From Pseudomonadota bacterium (lineage in GTDB: Bacteria > Pseudomonadota > Gammaproteobacteria > Burkholderiales > Sulfuriferulaceae), in assembly GCA_021845925.1 (NCBI GenBank), contig JAJZUW010000004.1:26668-90667 (forward strand): a DNA stretch of 64,000 nucleotides, read 5' to 3'. This document shows, one piece after another, positions 1 through 7,961 of the stretch (the stretch's first letter is position 1; each line of letters begins with the position of its first letter). The position numbers were made by a program, and so were the translations under genes. Below the pieces are notes generated by a model. That model had not been told where the DNA came from and did not search any database. It saw nothing but the letters and a program-made list of their open reading frames with translations.

Positions 1-391
1 GCGGAATGACATCTTGGTGCACGCGGAATGACGGGTGCAAATAGCGCCAGTAATGCCTGTCGATGTGGATTCCGCGACTGCGCGCGGAATGACACTCAAG
101 CAAACCTCGTCATTCTGCGCCCTTCCCCGTCTCGTCATTCTGCGCGGAGCGAAGCGGAGTCGCAGAATCCATGCCTTTAATACAGCACCGTACCGGATTT
201 ATGGATTCCGCGACTGCGCGCGGAATGACATCTTGGTGCACGCGGAATGACGGGTGCAAATAGCGCCAGTAATGCCTGTCGATGTGGATTCCGCGACTGC
301 GCGCGGAATGACACTCAAGCAAACCTCGTCATTCTGCGCCCTTCCCTGTCTCGTCATTCTGCGCGGAGCGAAGCGGAGTCGCAGAATCCAT
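1..391. repeat. Tandem duplication (219-bp period) made of short palindromic repeats
   Basis: Bases 1-172 recur at 220-391 with one clear substitution (cccgt against cctgt near 127/346). Each copy contains two dispersed elements. Family A is about 27 bp, an imperfect palindrome with arms GGATTCCGCG and CGCGGAATGAC. Family B is about 37 bp, with arms GTCATTCTGCG and CGCAGAATCC around a GGAGCGAAGCGGAG core. Both families recur at 814-1060, 11505-11843 and 46586-46723, so they are a genome-wide type of repeat and not a local accident. The position-1 end is cut by the window edge. Function is unknown; such elements can form hairpins in RNA read from either strand. Confidence 0.9.
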
Positions 392-676
392 CCAAGATTC
401 CGCCAAATCAAGCCATTCGGGATTGGTGGCTTCAATCAGATTGATTTTCCATTGTCTTGAACGATTCTTGATTTTCTTTTCCAGCTCAATTGCTGCCAGA
501 ATGCTATCACCCAAAACAAACCATACCAGACGATCAACATGGTATTTGCTGCTAAATCCATCAACCAAATGATTTTTATGCTCGTAAACACGACGTTCCA
601 GATTACTGGTGACTCCGGTGTACAACGTCCCACATTTTTTGTTTGCCAGGATATAAACATAAGCTGTTTTCGACAT
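329..676 (-). CDS. GIY-YIG nuclease-family protein with a repeat-encoded tail
   Basis: This is a small single-domain GIY-YIG protein of 115 residues. The N-terminus carries the family signature AYVYIL...LYTGVTSNLERRVYEHK, followed by the conserved C-terminal stretch NPEWLDL, where many relatives stop. The start at 676 is chosen because GGAGGG lies just upstream (680-685); an upstream in-frame start at 730 would add 18 unsupported residues. Roughly the last 23 residues are encoded by a family B repeat, so the natural stop seems to have been lost to a repeat insertion and translation runs to a stop inside the repeat unit. Stand-alone GIY-YIG proteins of this size are common and mostly uncharacterised; a structure-specific nuclease is the usual prediction. 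Whether the altered tail still allows folding cannot be told. Confidence 0.8.
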   Translation of the reverse strand: MSKTAYVYILANKKCGTLYTGVTSNLERRVYEHKNHLVDGFSSKYHVDRLVWFVLGDSILAAIELEKKIKNRSRQWKINLIEATNPEWLDLAESWMDSATPLRSAQNDETGKGAE

Positions 677-813
677 TTTCCCTCCATTCAGACGCATTGA
701 ATGACAATCGCTGCATGATTCTGCATCCAAACGGGCATTTCTGACATTCAGTAAAATGCGTTGGCTTTGTTAAAAACTCTCATCTGGAATGGCGCCATGG
801 TTCCCGGATTTCT

Positions 814-1100
814 GGATTCCGCGACTACGCGCGGAATGACATCTTGGTGCGCGCGGAATGACGGGCGCAAATGGCGGCGATTGTGCCTTGCGATGTGGAT
901 TCCGCGACTACGCGCGGAATGACACTCAAGCAAACCACGTCATTCTGCACACTTCTCTCACCACGTCATTCTGCGCAGAGCGAAGCGGAGTCGCAGAATC
1001 CATGCCATTGATACAATTTCATTACTTATCTCTGGATTCCGTGACTACGCGCGGAATGACATCTTGGTGCGCGCGGAATGACGGGTGCAAGTGGCAGTCG
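814..1100. repeat. Dispersed repeat cluster (A-A-B-A)
   Basis: Family A copies lie at 814-840, 897-923 and 1034-1060, and a family B copy at 965-1001. The linkers, for example ATCTTGGTGCGCGCGGAATG, match those in the tandem duplication at 1-391, so the repeated unit is a composite longer than the palindromes alone. The cluster sits between the GIY-YIG gene and the 3' end of the outer membrane factor gene. I see no gene in 731-1155. Confidence 0.85.
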
Positions 1101-1155
1101 TCTTGGGTAGCTGGATTTTCTGGCAATGCTAAAAACGGCTGCTGCGAGTCAGGTG

Positions 1156-2592
1156 CTAACGTTGTGCATGTGATCGTGATGGGGTAACTGTGGATTCAAC
1201 AGGCAATGCGAGGGCTTTTTCAAGAGCGACCCAGTCAACAGCGGCAAGCGTGCTGGCCTGTTGTGCACTGAATTGTGCCTGCAGCATGGTCAGGCGGCTG
1301 GCCAGTCGGTCCTGGCGGTTGGATTCGCCTGCAGCAAAGGATTGTGCAGAGTGGTTGTCGGCGCTGCTGGCTGCTGTCAGCGCGGCCTGGTTGCTATGGG
1401 CGCTTTGCAATGCCTGCTGATAATCGGACAGTGCCCGCTCGGCGTCGGCCAGTGCGGCCAGCACGGTGGAAACGTACGTCTGGGCAGCCTGTTGCTGTTG
1501 CGCCTCTGCTGCGTGGATCTGGGCGCGAATGCGGCCGCCATCGAGGATTTGCCAGCTGATCAGCGGAAAAATGCTGCCGGTCTGGCTTGGCATGGTAAAC
1601 AGGTTGCCCGGTTGCAGCGACTGAAAACCGGCGCTGGCACCAATGGTCAGCTGAGGAAACCATTGCGCGGTGGCAATACCGATATTGGCCGTTGCGGCTG
1701 CCAGTCTGCGTTCGGCTGCGCGCACATCCGGCCGGCGGCGCAAGACATCGGCTCGCTGGCCGACTGGAATGGGTGCAAGGCTGGGAAACTGTCCCTGACT
1801 GGCCAGCAAAGCCAGTCCGCTTTCTGGCGGGCGACCGGTCAGAATGCCGATCGACAATGCAAGACCGCGTAATGATCCGGTCAGTGCAGGCAATTGGCTG
1901 GCCAGGTTTTCACGCGCCTGAGTCGCTTGATCCAGAAGACTTTGGGGTGCATCGCCCGCCAGCACCCTGGCACGAGCTGCCGTTTCGTTGTCAGTCAGCA
2001 CGGACAGTTCGTCGGCCAGAATGGCCTGTTCGCGTTGTTCGCCACGCAATACGAGATAATCGCGGACCAGTTCTGCCACCAGACTCAGGCGCAGATCCTG
2101 GTCAGTGGCGACTGCTGCCTGCTGCAACGCACGTGCGGATTCAACTGCTCTGCGCTGACCACCAAACAGGTCGGCATCCCAACTGGCGTCGAATTCGACA
2201 TCACGGATGGTTTCATCGCGTGGAATGAATGGAATCTGCCGCAATGGCAATGGGCCGTTTTCACTCTGACGCAACATGTTGATGCCGCCGGCAACCCCAG
2301 CCTGTGGTAGCAATCTGGCGAAGGCGGCATCTCTGGCCGCGCGCGATTCGGCAATCCTCGCCCGGCTGGCCTGCAGGTCCGGATTGCTGGCCAGGGCGCG
2401 CGCCACCAGATCGTCCAGGGTCGCATCGCGCAATGTCTGCCACCATGGTGTGATCGACGGTGCCTGGGTATCGGCCTGTTCCGTCCAGTCAGCGCTTGCC
2501 TTGACCTCGGGAGGCGCATGGTAGTCTGGCCCTACGGTGCACCCCGACAGCAAACCTGCAGCCAGCAATCCGATGATTCGCCTTAATGTCAT
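1156..2592 (-). CDS. NodT-type outer membrane efflux lipoprotein (TolC-like)
   Basis: This is an outer membrane factor of the NodT/OprM type, 478 residues. It would form the trimeric exit duct for the ABC exporter encoded immediately upstream. The N-terminus has a lipoprotein signal peptide ending in the lipobox LLSGC, followed by the family-typical TVGPDYHAPP. The duplicated TolC-like repeats are visible as two coiled segments, with a late motif ILDGGRIRAQIHAAEA that is usual for the family. The start at 2592 is preferred because GAGG lies 6 nt upstream; an alternative ATG at 2604 overlaps the permease stop as ATGA and adds four residues. It is the last gene of a five-gene operon read from 7587 to 1156. 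Confidence 0.88.
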   Translation of the reverse strand: MTLRRIIGLLAAGLLSGCTVGPDYHAPPEVKASADWTEQADTQAPSITPWWQTLRDATLDDLVARALASNPDLQASRARIAESRAARDAAFARLLPQAGVAGGINMLRQSENGPLPLRQIPFIPRDETIRDVEFDASWDADLFGGQRRAVESARALQQAAVATDQDLRLSLVAELVRDYLVLRGEQREQAILADELSVLTDNETAARARVLAGDAPQSLLDQATQARENLASQLPALTGSLRGLALSIGILTGRPPESGLALLASQGQFPSLAPIPVGQRADVLRRRPDVRAAERRLAAATANIGIATAQWFPQLTIGASAGFQSLQPGNLFTMPSQTGSIFPLISWQILDGGRIRAQIHAAEAQQQQAAQTYVSTVLAALADAERALSDYQQALQSAHSNQAALTAASSADNHSAQSFAAGESNRQDRLASRLTMLQAQFSAQQASTLAAVDWVALEKALALPVESTVTPSRSHAQR

Positions 2593-2600
2593 GTTCAACC

Positions 2601-3710
2601 TCATTGCAATCGTCCGCGCACAAACAGGGTTGCTGCCGTCAATGTTGTCAGTGCGATCAGCAGCATGGGCCAGTCGTTTTCCCAGATCACACTGGCGGGC
2701 AGGTCTTTCAGAAAACTGCCCTGCAGCACAACCAGATAGTATTTCAGTGGAATCACGTTGGATAACCATTGCAGGAACGGCGGCATGTTTTCCACTGGCG
2801 TGGCAAATCCCGACATCAGCACGCTGGGCACTACAAAGGTAAATGTGCCCAGCATGGCCTGCTGCTGGGTTGAGCTGACGGCCGAAATCATCAGACCAAA
2901 ACCCACCACCGACAGAATGTACAGTTCGAGGCTGACCAGCAAGCCAGCCAGAGAACCGGTAAACGGCACGCGGAACACGGCAAAGGCAACGCCTGCCATC
3001 AGCGTTCCGAGGATGGTGCCGACCACCAGCGCCGGCACAATCTTGGCAATGATGATTTCCAGCGGTGTGCAGGGCGACACCAGCAACTGGTCAAATGTGC
3101 CCAGCTCGCGTTCACGCGCGATGGACAGTGCCGTCAGCAGCATGGTGATGAACGTGACCAGAATCCCGCCCACCCCCGGCACAACAAACCAGCGGTAGAT
3201 CAAATTGGGATTGAACCACTGCCGCAACGGGGCGATATCATCCATGGCCACTGTCGTGCCGTTTTCGGCGGCATAACGTCCCAGCATGGTGTTGAGATAG
3301 CCCATCAGAATGGCGCCGGCATTTGCCCGACGGCCGTCAAGTATCAGCTGGATGTGTACCTGCCTCCCCGCCGCCGCATCGCGCGAGGCATTGGCCGGAA
3401 TCACCAGCACGCCAAGCACTTCGCGACGATCGATGACATGGTGCAGGTCCTGTTCGCTGTACAGCGGTCGGACACTATCGACAAATCCGGCATGCGCAAC
3501 GCGTTCGACCCAATTGTGCGACCAGATGCCGGTATCCCGGTTCCATACCGCCAGACGTGCGTGTGACAGTTCCAGCGTGGCCGCAAACGAAAACACCAGC
3601 AGCTGGGCTATCGGCGGCACAATGAGCACCAGCCTTGTCCGCGGGTCGCGGAAGATGGTCAGCAGTTCCTTGATGATCAGTGCGCGCAATGCGGGAGAAA
3701 TCAGTGGCAT
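2601..3710 (-). CDS. ABC-2 type transporter permease (YbhR-like)
   Basis: This is an inner membrane permease of the ABC-2 family, 369 residues, with the standard plan of one N-terminal membrane helix, a large periplasmic loop (about residues 50-175) and five C-terminal helices. The cytoplasmic N-terminus LRALIIKELLTIFRDPRTR, and the motif ERELGTFDQLLVSP after the second helix, are typical of the YbhR/YbhS/YhhJ group. It probably pairs with the second permease (3714-4841) as a heterodimer. It follows that gene by 3 nt, and its stop overlaps an alternative start of the outer membrane factor. The exported substrate cannot be read from sequence; relatives are linked to drug or cation efflux. Confidence 0.87.
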   Translation of the reverse strand: MPLISPALRALIIKELLTIFRDPRTRLVLIVPPIAQLLVFSFAATLELSHARLAVWNRDTGIWSHNWVERVAHAGFVDSVRPLYSEQDLHHVIDRREVLGVLVIPANASRDAAAGRQVHIQLILDGRRANAGAILMGYLNTMLGRYAAENGTTVAMDDIAPLRQWFNPNLIYRWFVVPGVGGILVTFITMLLTALSIARERELGTFDQLLVSPCTPLEIIIAKIVPALVVGTILGTLMAGVAFAVFRVPFTGSLAGLLVSLELYILSVVGFGLMISAVSSTQQQAMLGTFTFVVPSVLMSGFATPVENMPPFLQWLSNVIPLKYYLVVLQGSFLKDLPASVIWENDWPMLLIALTTLTAATLFVRGRLQ

Positions 3711-3713
3711 GGG

Positions 3714-4841
3714 CTACTCCAGCGTTTTGTGCAGCTTGCGCCGGGCCAGCAGAAAAAACACCAAGCCCAACAGCAGCATGGCGCCCATGTCGGGCAACAG
3801 CAATGCCCAGGTATCACCGACCAGAAACAGTGTCTGCAGACAGGTGACGAAATAACGTGCCGGCACGACATGCGTCAAAAACTGCACCGGCAAGGGCATG
3901 GAATCAATTTCAAACAGAAAGCCGGACAGCATGAAGGCTGGCAGATAACCGGTTAGCAGCGCTGCCTGCGCCGCCACAAACTGGTTTTTGCCCAGCACCG
4001 AAATCAGCAGCCCCTGGCCCAGCGCAGGCACCAGAAAACAGGCCGAGACTGCCAGCAACGCCAGCCAGGAACCCCGCAGAGGCACTTCAAACACAGTCAC
4101 CGACAGCAAGGTGGCGATCAGCATGGCAATCAGTCCGAGCAGAAAATACGGAATCAGCTTGCCGGCCAGAATTTCGACCACCGACACCGGCGTTGCCATC
4201 AGCGCCTCCATGGTGCCGCGCTCCCATTCACGCGCCACCAGCAAGGCACTGAGCAAGGTCCCGATGATGGTCATCACGATTGCCAGCGCGCCAGGCACCA
4301 GAAACCGCCGACTTTCCACATCCGGATTGAACCAGAAGCGAGGTTCGATGACCGGGGCAGTGGTCGCGCTGTCCGCGCGGGCCGCCAGCCACTGGCCGAT
4401 CACCCCCTGGGCATATACCGCAACGAAATTGGCTGTATTGGGCTGCGAACCATCACCCACCACCTGCACCAGTCCCTGACGCATACCGGATTGCAGGCGA
4501 CGTGAAAAATCCTGCGGAATCACCACGAAACCGCGCAAACGGCCAGCCACCAGCAGATCGGCGGCGGCACGTCGGGTTCGCAAAGGGACGACCCGGAAAT
4601 AACGGGTTCCCGAAAACGCCGCCGCGAGTGATTGGGCTGCCTCGCCATCATTCTGCAGCACCACGCCCAGCGGGACCTGGCGGATATCCAGCGAAACCGC
4701 ATAGGTGAACAGCAACAGCAGGATCACCGGCAAGGCAAATGCAATCAGCGCGACAGACGGGTCGCGCATGATCTGCAGGCTTTCCTTGCGCATCAGGCCG
4801 GCCAGCCGATGCCAGTCAAAGGTCTGGTGGCCGGGTTTCAC
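3714..4841 (-). CDS. ABC-2 type transporter permease (YbhS-like)
   Basis: This is the second inner membrane permease of the exporter, 375 residues, with the same plan as its neighbour: an N-terminal helix after the motif MRKESLQIMRDPSVAL, a long periplasmic domain, and five C-terminal helices introduced by EWERGTMEALMATPVS. The start codon overlaps the stop of the ATPase gene as ATGA (4838-4841), which indicates translational coupling. Having two different permeases and one double-headed ATPase is the arrangement of E. coli YbhFSR, so a YbhS/YbhR heterodimer is expected. Confidence 0.87.
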   Translation of the reverse strand: MKPGHQTFDWHRLAGLMRKESLQIMRDPSVALIAFALPVILLLLFTYAVSLDIRQVPLGVVLQNDGEAAQSLAAAFSGTRYFRVVPLRTRRAAADLLVAGRLRGFVVIPQDFSRRLQSGMRQGLVQVVGDGSQPNTANFVAVYAQGVIGQWLAARADSATTAPVIEPRFWFNPDVESRRFLVPGALAIVMTIIGTLLSALLVAREWERGTMEALMATPVSVVEILAGKLIPYFLLGLIAMLIATLLSVTVFEVPLRGSWLALLAVSACFLVPALGQGLLISVLGKNQFVAAQAALLTGYLPAFMLSGFLFEIDSMPLPVQFLTHVVPARYFVTCLQTLFLVGDTWALLLPDMGAMLLLGLVFFLLARRKLHKTLE

Positions 4842-6604
4842 GTTGTTTCCTTGCTGGCACCGACGCGCTCGATGAGCCGGATGAAAGCCTGTTCCATGGT
4901 CGGATCCGGCATGGCGGCGTCTGCCACCTGGCTTTTCAGCGCATCCGGCTTGTCCAGGGCAATCACCCGTCCCTGCACCATCAGTGCGACACGGTCGCAG
5001 TATTCGGCCTCTTCCATGAAATGGGTGGTCACCAGAATGGTGACGCCTTTGTGCACCAGTCCGTTGATGTGCGTCCAGAATTCGCGTCGGGTAATCGGAT
5101 CGACACCCGAGGTCGGCTCATCCAGAAACAGCACAGGTGGCCGGTGCATCAGGGCACAGGCCAGCGCCAGCCGCTGACGGATGCCAAACGGCAAGCTATC
5201 TGGCGAAGCCGCAAGATGGTCCTCCAGCTGAAAGATATGCACCATTTCATCGATGCGCTCGCTCTTTGCCGCTCCGGACAGACCATACACGCCGGCAAAG
5301 AATGCCAGATTCTGTTGTACGGACAACAATCCGTACAACGAAAATTTCTGCGCCATATAACCAAGCTGGCGTTTGGCAGCACCCACGGCGCGCGCCAGAT
5401 CATGCCCCATGACCCGGGCTTCGCCGGAACTGGGTGACAACAAGCCGCACAGCATGCGGAACGTGGTTGATTTTCCGGCTCCGTTAGGTCCGAGCAGGCC
5501 AAAAATCTCGCCTTGCCGGATGTCAAAATCGACATGATCGGTGGCGACAAAACTGCCAAAGCGGCGCGTCAGCCCACGACAGGACACCGTGGCCCCCTCA
5601 TGGCGCGGAACCGCTGGAAAATGCTCTGCCAGCACCGATTTTCCGCCTGGACCGCCACCCAGCAGATCGACAAACGCATCTTCAAAACGCGGCGGAACCG
5701 GTGTCATGGTGCTGGCTGCACGGCTGGCCAGATCGGCCAGTGGCGCCAGATCCTGCCCCTGACGCAACACAACGCGCAGACCTTCGCCCTGGATCACGCC
5801 ATCACACACCTGCGGCAGTTCGAGTGCCTGTGCCAGCCAGCTGCGCCGATCGCCCTGCGGCGAAGACAGATGATAGCTGCGCCCGTGCAAACGACGGGTC
5901 AAACCCTCCGGCGCGCCCGCATAGGCAAGCTGTCCCTGTTCCAGCAGCAGGACTTCGGCACAGCGTTCGGCTTCATCCAGATAGGCTGTTGACCAGATAA
6001 CCGCCATGCCATCCGATGTCAGCGCATCGACCATACGCCACAGCTCCTGCCGGCTGACCGGATCCACACCGACGCCGGGTTCATCCAGCAGCAGCACTTC
6101 CGGCTCGCCCATCAGGGCACAGGCCAGACCGAGTTTCTGCTTCATGCCACCCGACAACTGCCCGGCCAGCCGTTCCTGGAACGGGGCCAGGCGGGTAAAA
6201 TCCAGCAAACGGGCAAACAGTTCCGACTGCTCGCCACTGGCCAGTCCTCGCAATCTGGCGTACAGACGCAGGTTCTCGATAACGCTGATGTCTTCGTACA
6301 GACCAAAGCGCTGTGGCATGTATCCGGTGACAAAATGCAGGTCATCGGCATCCTGCACCGTATCCAGTCCGGATACCCGGATCTGCCCCTGATCGGGTTT
6401 GAGCAGACCGGCCATCAGTCGCATCAGGGTGGTTTTGCCCGCACCATCCGGACCGACAACACCGGTAAGTCTCCCCCGCGCCAGCGTGGCAGAAACCGAT
6501 TTCAGCGCTTCACGCGCGCCAAAGCGCTTGCTGACCAGTTCAAGCCGGATGGCCGGCTGCGCACCAGCATCCTGCGTCGGGATCGCAACTTCTGCGGTAT
6601 TCAC
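4838..6604 (-). CDS. Double ABC ATPase subunit of the exporter (YbhF-like)
   Basis: This protein (588 residues) carries two nucleotide-binding domains in one chain and powers the exporter from the cytoplasmic face. Domain 1 has Walker A GPDGAGKTT (51-59), signature LSGGM (150-154) and Walker B LLLDEP (171-176), but the switch-loop histidine is replaced by alanine (STAYLDEAE near 205-213). Domain 2 has Walker A GPNGAGKST (372-380), an atypical signature LPFGIRQR (471-478), Walker B LFLDEP and an intact switch histidine (TTHFMEEAE, His528). The unusual signature and the asymmetric switch residues resemble what I recall of YbhF and RbbA, so the two sites are probably not equivalent. The start overlaps the stop of the membrane fusion gene as ATGA (6601-6604). 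Confidence 0.9.
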   Translation of the reverse strand: MNTAEVAIPTQDAGAQPAIRLELVSKRFGAREALKSVSATLARGRLTGVVGPDGAGKTTLMRLMAGLLKPDQGQIRVSGLDTVQDADDLHFVTGYMPQRFGLYEDISVIENLRLYARLRGLASGEQSELFARLLDFTRLAPFQERLAGQLSGGMKQKLGLACALMGEPEVLLLDEPGVGVDPVSRQELWRMVDALTSDGMAVIWSTAYLDEAERCAEVLLLEQGQLAYAGAPEGLTRRLHGRSYHLSSPQGDRRSWLAQALELPQVCDGVIQGEGLRVVLRQGQDLAPLADLASRAASTMTPVPPRFEDAFVDLLGGGPGGKSVLAEHFPAVPRHEGATVSCRGLTRRFGSFVATDHVDFDIRQGEIFGLLGPNGAGKSTTFRMLCGLLSPSSGEARVMGHDLARAVGAAKRQLGYMAQKFSLYGLLSVQQNLAFFAGVYGLSGAAKSERIDEMVHIFQLEDHLAASPDSLPFGIRQRLALACALMHRPPVLFLDEPTSGVDPITRREFWTHINGLVHKGVTILVTTHFMEEAEYCDRVALMVQGRVIALDKPDALKSQVADAAMPDPTMEQAFIRLIERVGASKETT

Positions 6605-7587
6605 GCCGGCTTCCGCACATTCGTAACCCGGATGGTGACCGGCATGCCTTGTCGCAAGGCATCGTCCGGATGGTCGATCGTGATACGGATGCGATACACC
6701 AGATCGGTGCGCAAGGTGGCGGTTTCAACTGTTTTTGGCGTGAATTCGGCAATTGGCGACACAAAACCAATGCTGCCGCGATAATGTCGGGTCGATGAAT
6801 CGGTCGTGACATCAACCGGGGTTCCCGGCACAACGCGTCCGAGGGCGGTTTCCGGCACATAGGCCCGCACGTAAACCGGCGTTGCCAGACTGAGCGTGAG
6901 TACCGGAGCCGACGGGCTCACCATGCTACCGGCCTCGCGCACCCGGGAAAACACAATGGCATCTGCCGGTGCAATCAGTCTGGTATCAGCCAGCGCGGTT
7001 CCGGCCTGGGCCTGCGTGGCTTCGGCTGCGGCCAGACGCGCCTTGCCTGCGGCAATGTCTTCTTCGCGCGAACCGACCTGCATCAGGTTATACTGCTGAC
7101 GGGCCGCAGCCAGAGCGGCATCTGCGGCATCACTGGCTGCACGGGCCGCATCCACGGCGTGCTGGCTGGTGGTGCCACCCGGCAGCAAAGTCTTCTGGCG
7201 CGCCAGTTCGGCATGCGCGTTAACATCGGCCGCCAGCGCCTGGCGAACTGCTTCGCGTGCCTGGGCAATCTGTTGCGGCCGGTTGCCGTGTTTCAGTTCA
7301 TCAAGCTGGGCACGCGCTTGCGCCACGCCTGCTGTCGCAGCGGCCAGCGCTTCACGAAAAGGCTCATCATCCAGCGTAGCCAGCAATTGGCCACCATGTA
7401 CCCGATCGCCTTCATCCACCAGCAGGTGGTTCATCCTGCCGCTTTGCCGGAATGCCATATCCACTTCGCGAATATCGACATCTCCGTACAGCACCAGGCT
7501 GCCATTCTGCTCCGGGTGCATTTCATGCCAGCCGATTCCGGCAGCTGTGGCCAGAAGAACGCCAATCAGAACAAACCGCTTTTTCAT
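6601..7587 (-). CDS. HlyD-family membrane fusion protein (YbhG-like)
   Basis: This is a periplasmic adaptor of 328 residues that links the inner membrane ABC complex to the outer membrane factor. It has an N-terminal signal anchor (about residues 4-18), the lipoyl-half motif GDVDIREVDMAFRQSGR, an alanine- and glutamine-rich coiled-coil hairpin (about 80-200), the second lipoyl half (ADTRLIAPADAIVFSR) and a beta-barrel region. GDVDIREV is characteristic of the YbhG/YhiI group. It is the first gene of the operon, 50 nt downstream of the barstar-like gene. I see no convincing promoter or operator in that gap. Confidence 0.88.
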   Translation of the reverse strand: MKKRFVLIGVLLATAAGIGWHEMHPEQNGSLVLYGDVDIREVDMAFRQSGRMNHLLVDEGDRVHGGQLLATLDDEPFREALAAATAGVAQARAQLDELKHGNRPQQIAQAREAVRQALAADVNAHAELARQKTLLPGGTTSQHAVDAARAASDAADAALAAARQQYNLMQVGSREEDIAAGKARLAAAEATQAQAGTALADTRLIAPADAIVFSRVREAGSMVSPSAPVLTLSLATPVYVRAYVPETALGRVVPGTPVDVTTDSSTRHYRGSIGFVSPIAEFTPKTVETATLRTDLVYRIRITIDHPDDALRQGMPVTIRVTNVRKPA

Positions 7588-7637
7588 TGTTCCCCCCGTT
7601 CAGAAACGCACCACGACGGGTGCGCACAGCCGGAAGA

Positions 7638-7901
7638 TTATTTGAGAATCAGGCTGAAATCATCCCGCTCGGCCACTGCATCGGCAAGCACTTCCAGCAG
7701 CAGCCAGTAATCTTCGCCGAGAGCATCCCGGCTGATGCCGGGGCGCTCCCATATCAGTTCCAGCGGGCCGGGCACTTCGGTGATCGCTTCCCACAGGCCA
7801 TCCATGTCACGCGGAAAACTGGCCGGAAACCCGAAAGCAAATGCAAGCTGTTCCAGAATCGAAGCCATGCTGGTTGCCTGGCGCAAATGACATGTTTTCA
7901 T
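7638..7901 (-). CDS. Barstar-family (RNase inhibitor-like) protein
   Basis: This is an 87-residue protein with a barstar fold signature: the central segment FPRDMDGLWEAIT followed by PLELIWE, a helix (LLLEVLADAVAER) and a final strand (DFSLIL). Barstar is the intracellular inhibitor of barnase, and many bacteria carry barstar-like proteins of unknown target such as E. coli YhcO. No barnase-type nuclease gene is adjacent. The start at 7901 keeps the first beta strand; GAGG lies about 10 nt upstream. A shorter start at 7868 is possible. It might inhibit an incoming toxin or a ribonuclease encoded elsewhere, but that is inference. Confidence 0.75.
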   Translation of the reverse strand: MKTCHLRQATSMASILEQLAFAFGFPASFPRDMDGLWEAITEVPGPLELIWERPGISRDALGEDYWLLLEVLADAVAERDDFSLILK

Positions 7902-7961
7902 TTTGGCTGTTCCTCGTCAGCGGCAGCAGACCGGCCCGGACAATCTTTCCGGTCTGCGCAA

